Shown here piece after piece: positions 14,477 through 18,437 of a stretch of 18,437 nt of DNA (positions within the stretch are counted from its first letter, which is position 1; every line of letters starts with the position of its first letter). Under the pieces are notes generated by a model. That model was given only the letters and a program-made list of their open reading frames with translations, ran no database searches and was not told the origin of the DNA. A program made the translations under genes and the position numbers. Origin of the DNA: JBNLBT01 sp050303435 (GTDB taxonomy: Bacteria; Pseudomonadota; Gammaproteobacteria; Xanthomonadales; Marinicellaceae); NCBI GenBank assembly GCA_050303435.1, contig JBNLBT010000068.1, positions 1 through 18,437 on the forward strand, given 5' to 3'.

Positions 14477-14494
14477 CCGTAAAGACCAACAAAC

Positions 14495-15040
14495 ATGGAC
14501 GCCACAAAACCCGCCACAAGCTACCACGCAGACGTGATACAAACGCTGCGCACGGCGCATCAGAACCAAACACAACTGAACCTCATGGCCGATCAGAAAG
14601 CCAACATTCTGATCGGCGCACTGGTTGTGGTGTTTTCGGTGGTGCTCAGCCGCGTCGGCGCGGTGCTGGATTTGCACGACCGTCTGAACTTGCCGGTGCT
14701 GGCTTTTGTGTTGCTGCAGCTGGTGCCGTTGGTGCTGGCCACCCTGGTGTTGATTCCGCGCAATGTGCGGCTAAAGAAACGCCGCAATCAAAGCATGGCC
14801 GAAGTCTCCAACCCGTTGTTTTTTGGTCACTACAGCGTGTTTGCCCAGGACGAATACATCGAACACATGATGCAGCGGCTTGAAGACAACGCCGCAGCGC
14901 GGATTTTACTGCTCACCGATTTGTATCAGATGGGTCAGATACTGAAACGCAAATACCGACTGTTGCGCCGCGCCTATGTGGCGGCCGCAATCGGGGTGGT
15001 GGTGCCGGTGCTGTTGCTGGTCGCGGTGTTGTGGGGCTGA
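14495..15040 (+). CDS. PycTM (DUF5706)-like membrane protein
   Basis: A 181-residue inner-membrane protein. A soluble N-terminal helix leads into MADQKANILIGALVVVFSVV (31-50), which matches the D-x-KANI motif and first helix of the DUF5706 family. Helices lie at about 36-55, 66-87 and 160-181, with a cytoplasmic helical stretch (100-158) between the second and third. Some family members are the PycTM effectors of Pycsar phage defence, gated by cyclic pyrimidine nucleotides and disrupting the membrane. Here no cyclase gene is visible, and the neighbours are envelope proteins, so a housekeeping or unrelated signalling role is equally possible. No clear ribosome binding site is present; the DUF1287 gene starts 39 bases after its stop. 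Confidence 0.7.
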   Translation: MDATKPATSYHADVIQTLRTAHQNQTQLNLMADQKANILIGALVVVFSVVLSRVGAVLDLHDRLNLPVLAFVLLQLVPLVLATLVLIPRNVRLKKRRNQSMAEVSNPLFFGHYSVFAQDEYIEHMMQRLEDNAAARILLLTDLYQMGQILKRKYRLLRRAYVAAAIGVVVPVLLLVAVLWG

Positions 15041-15079
15041 TGCATGGAACCCATGCAGCCTCGCCGGAGTCCATCAGTC

Positions 15080-15718
15080 ATGAACACTTGGATGCGACAC
15101 ACATTGGCCCTGCTTGCACTGCTGCTCGGCGGCCTTTGCCAGGCGGCCAACCCGCTGGTTGAAGCGGCCAAAGAACGCCTCAAACACTGGGTCATCTACG
15201 ACGGCGCTTACACGCGAATCGATTACCCCAACGGCGATGTGCACCCCAACAAGGGCGTGTGCACGGACGTGGTGATTCGCTCCTATCGCAACGGCTTGAA
15301 CATCGATTTGCAACGCCGGGTGCACGAAGACATGCAACAGGCCTTTGACGCCTATCCTGCCCTGTGGGGTCTGAGCCGGCCGGATCGCAACATCGATCAC
15401 CGCCGGGTGCCCAACCTGGAAACTTTTTTCCGCCGCCACGGGGAGGTCCTGCCGATCTCGCAAATGGCCGCCGATTATCGGCCCGGCGACATCGTCAGCT
15501 GGCGACTGAACGGCTCCGGCCTGCCGCACATCGGTGTGGTCAGCGACGCAACGAATGCAACGGGAGAACCGATGATTATCCACAACATCGGCCTGGGCCC
15601 ACGGCAGGAAACCTTTTTATTCAAACACCGCATAGAAGGGCATTTCCGCTACCCCAAAGAAAGCCAAGAAACATCAACACGGGCCAACACACAGGACGGT
15701 GCGGACGCGCTACAATAA
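15080..15718 (+). CDS. Exported DUF1287 family protein (NlpC/P60-like)
   Basis: A 212-residue protein with signal peptide MNTWMRHTLALLALLLGGLC-QA and probable cleavage before ANP. The DUF1287 landmarks are CTDVVIRSYR with candidate nucleophile C61, NIDHRRVPNLETFF, YRPGDIVSW, HIGVVSD with H150, and a HNIG-GP motif with H168. The Cys/His arrangement resembles NlpC/P60 or CHAP peptidoglycan amidases, but activity has not been established to my knowledge. The frame is open to an ATG at 15044; I chose 15080 because GGAG lies ten bases upstream and the signal peptide starts there. The polar tail after residue 195 is not conserved in appearance. The next gene starts five bases after the stop. Confidence 0.85.
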   Translation: MNTWMRHTLALLALLLGGLCQAANPLVEAAKERLKHWVIYDGAYTRIDYPNGDVHPNKGVCTDVVIRSYRNGLNIDLQRRVHEDMQQAFDAYPALWGLSRPDRNIDHRRVPNLETFFRRHGEVLPISQMAADYRPGDIVSWRLNGSGLPHIGVVSDATNATGEPMIIHNIGLGPRQETFLFKHRIEGHFRYPKESQETSTRANTQDGADALQ

Positions 15719-15723
15719 GGCGC

Positions 15724-16542
15724 ATGAACAGCAACCGACACCGCCTGCATCGTTTCAGACCATGGAAAGTCACGGTGCTGTGGCTGCTGTGTGTGTTGTC
15801 CTTGCCGGCGCACGCACGCATCGACATCAAGCTGCACGGCGGTGCGCAGGCGCCGCTGGCGTTTGTCCTGCTGCCGCTGGACTACATTGGCGTACAAGCC
15901 AGCCTGTCGGTGGTGGTCGAACAGGCCCTGGTGCAAGCCATTTCAGAAGCCGGCCTGTTTCACATGCCGCTGGGCTATCACCGGCACACGCAACAGCGCG
16001 GGGTGGATTTCTGGCGCGCACAGGGCGCGCGGTTTGTCTTGCAAGGACTGATTCTGGAACAGCGCAACGGCACCATTGATCTGACCATCGAAATCATTGA
16101 CGTGATGCAACCGGAGACACAAAACAGCCGTAAAGTCGGTTTTCTCAATCGGCTCAATCTGCGCCAGGGGCTGTATCAGACCGCCAAAGAACTGCATTTG
16201 GCGATGTTTTATCAATCGGTGATGCCAATCGAACAGATGCCCAGCGATGCACAGGTGAACCTGTATCACCACAACCTGGCTGTGCATCTGAAACAGCGCT
16301 GGTCTGGATTCAGCGACCCCGAGGCCCATTGCGATGTGGGCATTGAGCAATGGCCAGGCGGGCGCGTGGGTCAGGTAAAATGGGGCAACGGCTGTTTTGA
16401 CAGCGAAACCGAAGCGCAGCGATTGCAACAATGGATTGAGGCGATAGACCCCTTGCCATACCGACATTTTGAACACGTATTTGATCGCCAGCTGCACATC
16501 CAGTTGCTTGGTGTGAAAGAAAAAAACGCGCAAATCAACTGA
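15724..16542 (+). CDS. Exported protein joining a TolB N-terminal-like and a TolA C-terminal-like domain
   Basis: A 272-residue protein with signal peptide MNSNRHRLHRFRPWKVTVLW-LLCVLSLPAHA. Residues about 32-165 follow the TolB N-terminal pattern (RIDIKLHGGAQAPLAFVLLP, SEAGLFHMP, GARFVLQGLI) without any beta-propeller. Residues about 175-265 follow the TolA C-terminal domain: NLYHHNLAVHLKQRW, CDVGIEQWPGGRVGQVKWGN, FDSETEAQRL and DPLPY. Cysteines 203 and 224 could form a disulfide like that of TolA domain III. The open frame runs upstream to 15364 inside DUF1287, but the ATG at 15724 with its signal peptide is clearly the start. Domain assignment is by eye; a role in cell-envelope or Tol-Pal interactions is inference. 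Confidence 0.65.
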   Translation: MNSNRHRLHRFRPWKVTVLWLLCVLSLPAHARIDIKLHGGAQAPLAFVLLPLDYIGVQASLSVVVEQALVQAISEAGLFHMPLGYHRHTQQRGVDFWRAQGARFVLQGLILEQRNGTIDLTIEIIDVMQPETQNSRKVGFLNRLNLRQGLYQTAKELHLAMFYQSVMPIEQMPSDAQVNLYHHNLAVHLKQRWSGFSDPEAHCDVGIEQWPGGRVGQVKWGNGCFDSETEAQRLQQWIEAIDPLPYRHFEHVFDRQLHIQLLGVKEKNAQIN

Positions 16543-16596
16543 ACAAAAGTCGACAACTGCGGTAAGCTAGAGGCTTTTAACCAACGAGGAAAACCC

Positions 16597-16800
16597 ATGA
16601 GTGTAGCTCGCATCACCGAAATCACCGCGTCGTCCAAAACCAGCTTTGAAAAAGCCCTGCAAAACGGCGTGGAACGGGCCAACCAGACCCTGAAAAATGT
16701 TCGTGGCGCCTGGGTGGAAAGCCAGAAAGTCACCATCAAAGACGGCAAAATCGACGAATACCGCGTGTTTCTGAAAGTCACCTTTGTGCTGGAAGACTGA
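16597..16800 (+). CDS. Dodecin (flavin-storage protein)
   Basis: A 67-residue protein that matches the dodecin family end to end: ITEITASSKTSFEKAL, then NGVERANQTLKNVRGAWVES with the flavin-stacking tryptophan W39, and EYRVFLKVTFVLED at the C-terminus. Dodecins assemble into hollow dodecamers that bind riboflavin, FMN or CoA and buffer free flavin. A good ribosome binding site (CGAGG) lies seven bases before the ATG. It is 54 bases after the preceding gene and is followed by a strong hairpin, so it may be its own unit. Confidence 0.95.
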   Translation: MSVARITEITASSKTSFEKALQNGVERANQTLKNVRGAWVESQKVTIKDGKIDEYRVFLKVTFVLED

Positions 16801-17144
16801 CACAACCCCACGTCACATACGGCATCGCCACTCGCGGCGGTGCCGTTCAATTGAAATCAAAACAGCAAGGCCACCGATAAAATCAACAGTGATCAACACA
16901 GGTCTCAAGGACTAAAAAAAAGGCGGAAGGGATGCAATGGTGCCGGCACGATGAGTCGCGAAATAAAATATGTTTTTGATTTAAAGAGACTAAACAAAGT
17001 TGAATGATCAAAGTACCTAGAGATGTACCAAGTTTAGGCGGCAAATACAGTATATCCTATAAATCTCTTATTATTGTGTCCATTAACACGAGCTTCAAAA
17101 TTTGGATTTGAGCATTGTTAGGAAAATATCAGAGGCTTCTTGTT
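16801..17144. other. Gene-free junction with a shift to AT-rich DNA
   Basis: Apart from the hairpin at 16819-16846 I see no gene, RNA or clear repeat in these 344 bases. Up to about 16950 the composition resembles the rest of the chromosome. After that it becomes AT-rich, like the gene that follows. No integrase remnant, insertion-sequence end or tRNA fragment is visible at the boundary. The shift suggests the edge of an acquired segment. Confidence 0.6.
16819..16846 (+). terminator. Hairpin after dodecin
   Basis: ACGGCATCGCC (16819-16829) pairs with GGCGGTGCCGT (16836-16846) across 6 bases, with one T-G wobble. It follows the dodecin stop by 18 bases. The tail is TCAATTG, so it lacks a true T-run, but its position and stability make a terminator the likeliest reading. 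Confidence 0.6.
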
Positions 17145-18407
17145 CTACTGTTGAACAATTTTTCCATTTGCATTTTCTCCAATGACTCCGAATTTATCGA
17201 ATAGTGGATCACTGAACTTTGTAGCAGACAAGATGTTAGATTGTTTTAAAACAACTGGATTTGATTCAATTACTGTTGTAATTTCATTGGTCCTAACAAT
17301 TGTATAAGACTCATTCTCTAAATAATCATTTAAGATTTCATCTTCATTGTCAACCTCGAAAAAATAATTAGATGTTTGAACAACACTCATTTTTTTGTTG
17401 TCTCTGTAACCACTCCAAACGGGTAACAATGAAATTTCTTGATTAAGTCCCTGAGATTCGTTTGGCTCTGCACACTGGACAACTAATCCAACATACACTT
17501 TTTTATCTTGCATATGGACCATCAAGATATCGCCATACACCATGCTTTCTAAAAATAGTTTATCTAACGGAGAGTCTTCAAAGAGCTTAATTAATAGGTA
17601 AGGCTTCCAATCTTTTTCATTTTGTTTATTCCTAAAAAACTCTTTAATAGCAGTTATCCTGCTGTCTCTTTTTTTTTGATCTTCTTCAATTTTTGGGTTT
17701 GTAATTGTATTGCTGTTTTCCAAATAATCGTTTGGGTCAGAGTCAGGTTCGTTTAGTTTGGCTTTGATTTCATTGAAGTATTTTTCAAAGTCGCTGCTAA
17801 TGGCTTTAACTTCATATAAATTCGATAAGTTGGACAATTTATAGACAATAAAGTTATCCATACTTGCTTCAGTGGTAGCTTTATTACCCTCTGGTTTCTC
17901 AATCGACATTGAGTAAAAAGTTTTCTTATCAAGATAGTTTTGGATGTACGCACCTATTATGGACAAACAAATGCAAATGAATGAAATGCTTGCTAATTTA
18001 ATTTGTTCAATTTTTTGAAAACCAGCTTCTATATAAAATGGGAACAAAACCTCATTGAACTTTACTGCATGTAAGTAACTGAGTCCAAAATATAGAATTA
18101 CTAGAAAAGGAATGGAAATTATGTAAGGTGAACCAGCCCTAAATTTATTTTTATCAAAATAAACTAGTACTACAAATACGAAAAGACTACAAATAAGAGC
18201 GCTAATAAATGATATTCCATTTTCTATGTAGAATATTAGAACTCGGTAGAATAAAGCTGAAACAAGAAAATAAAAAAGGCCAATGGTTGCGCATTTGGTA
18301 TACAACATTTGGCCTTCAAATCGGTGTAACCGATAATAGTTTCTTTTACTTAAGTTTAAGAAAGTAAAACCAGAGCACAGTATTAAAATTATAATTACTA
18401 CACTCAT
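17145..18407 (-). CDS. Unrecognised five-helix membrane protein with a large cytoplasmic domain
   Basis: I do not recognise this 420-residue protein. Five hydrophobic segments lie at about 1-19, 38-60, 64-84, 93-115 and 136-158. Residues about 160-280 are polar, charged and probably helical (ISSDFEKYFNEIKAKL, EEDQKKRDSRITAIKEFFRN). Residues about 286-350 look like a small beta barrel of SH3 or Sm type: MVYGDILMVHMQDKKVYVGL, then ISLLPVWSGYRDNKKM. A stop codon at 18425-18423 closes the frame upstream, so the ATG at 18407 is the earliest standard start; no ribosome binding site is seen. Its AT-rich codons contrast sharply with all other genes here, suggesting horizontal transfer. It could be a sensor, transport-associated or defence protein; function is unknown. 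Confidence 0.75.
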   Translation of the reverse strand: MSVVIIILILCSGFTFLNLSKRNYYRLHRFEGQMLYTKCATIGLFYFLVSALFYRVLIFYIENGISFISALICSLFVFVVLVYFDKNKFRAGSPYIISIPFLVILYFGLSYLHAVKFNEVLFPFYIEAGFQKIEQIKLASISFICICLSIIGAYIQNYLDKKTFYSMSIEKPEGNKATTEASMDNFIVYKLSNLSNLYEVKAISSDFEKYFNEIKAKLNEPDSDPNDYLENSNTITNPKIEEDQKKRDSRITAIKEFFRNKQNEKDWKPYLLIKLFEDSPLDKLFLESMVYGDILMVHMQDKKVYVGLVVQCAEPNESQGLNQEISLLPVWSGYRDNKKMSVVQTSNYFFEVDNEDEILNDYLENESYTIVRTNEITTVIESNPVVLKQSNILSATKFSDPLFDKFGVIGENANGKIVQQ

Positions 18408-18437
18408 AGCAACTATTGATGATTAAGCAGATTTTTT

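Noticed and set aside
15364..15723. Upstream extension of the TolB/TolA hybrid
   Set aside because: It overlaps DUF1287 out of frame, and a clear signal peptide starts at 15724.
16951..17007. 18-codon open frame starting ATGAGTCGCGAA
   Set aside because: Too short, no ribosome binding site, no recognisable peptide.
1..18437. CRISPR array, insertion sequence or prophage genes
   Set aside because: No regularly spaced repeats, transposase motifs or phage structural genes were found on either strand.

Overview
The window is chromosomal DNA of a gammaproteobacterium centred on the replication origin. The order rpmH-rnpA-yidC-mnmE on one strand facing dnaA-dnaN-recF-gyrB on the other is the classic bacterial origin neighbourhood. 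The proteins look gammaproteobacterial: a GyrB of 792 residues long enough to carry the extra Toprim insertion, a YceI/cytochrome b561 pair, and a CGFS glutaredoxin-rhodanese fusion. The fusion together with a bacterial M2 (ACE-like) peptidase suggests a relative of the Xanthomonadales, but genus cannot be read from the sequence. Most of the window is of moderate GC; the last 1.5 kb is clearly AT-rich.

Positions 1-2398 (minus strand): the start of mnmE, then yidC, rnpA and rpmH, transcribed leftwards from a good sigma70-type promoter at 2461-2489. rpmH/rnpA and rnpA/yidC overlap by a few bases, and the usual yidD between rnpA and yidC is absent. Positions 2399-2806 hold the divergent control region of rpmH and dnaA. 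Positions 2807-9045 (plus strand) hold dnaA, a likely oriC (DnaA boxes plus a very AT-rich stretch) at 4115-4293, dnaN, recF and gyrB. Two perfect 16-bp parS palindromes lie inside recF and a 13/16 partial match lies in gyrB, so initiation, clamp loading, repair, supercoiling and probable ParB loading sites sit within about 4.5 kb.

Positions 9047-10532 (plus): a three-part glutaredoxin / A-type Fe-S carrier-like / rhodanese protein, a translationally coupled exported DUF3465 protein, then tRNA-Lys(UUU) with its own promoter. Positions 10727-12423 (minus): a redox operon of NAD(P)H-FMN reductase, cytochrome b561 and YceI. A perfect 16-bp palindrome abuts its -10 element.

Positions 12616-16800 (plus): a secreted M2 peptidyl-dipeptidase closed by a perfect 12-bp hairpin, then a tight run of a PycTM (DUF5706)-like membrane protein, an exported DUF1287 protein and a hybrid of a TolB N-terminal-like and a TolA C-terminal-like domain, followed by dodecin. 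Past a hairpin at 16819-16846 the composition changes. The remaining gene (17145-18407, minus) encodes a five-helix membrane protein with a cytoplasmic region that I cannot name; it looks like the edge of an accessory or transferred segment.

The best leads for something undescribed are the AT-rich membrane gene, the PycTM-like gene without a visible cyclase, the TolB/TolA hybrid, the cysteine-less A-type domain in the glutaredoxin fusion, and the parS cluster built into recF.
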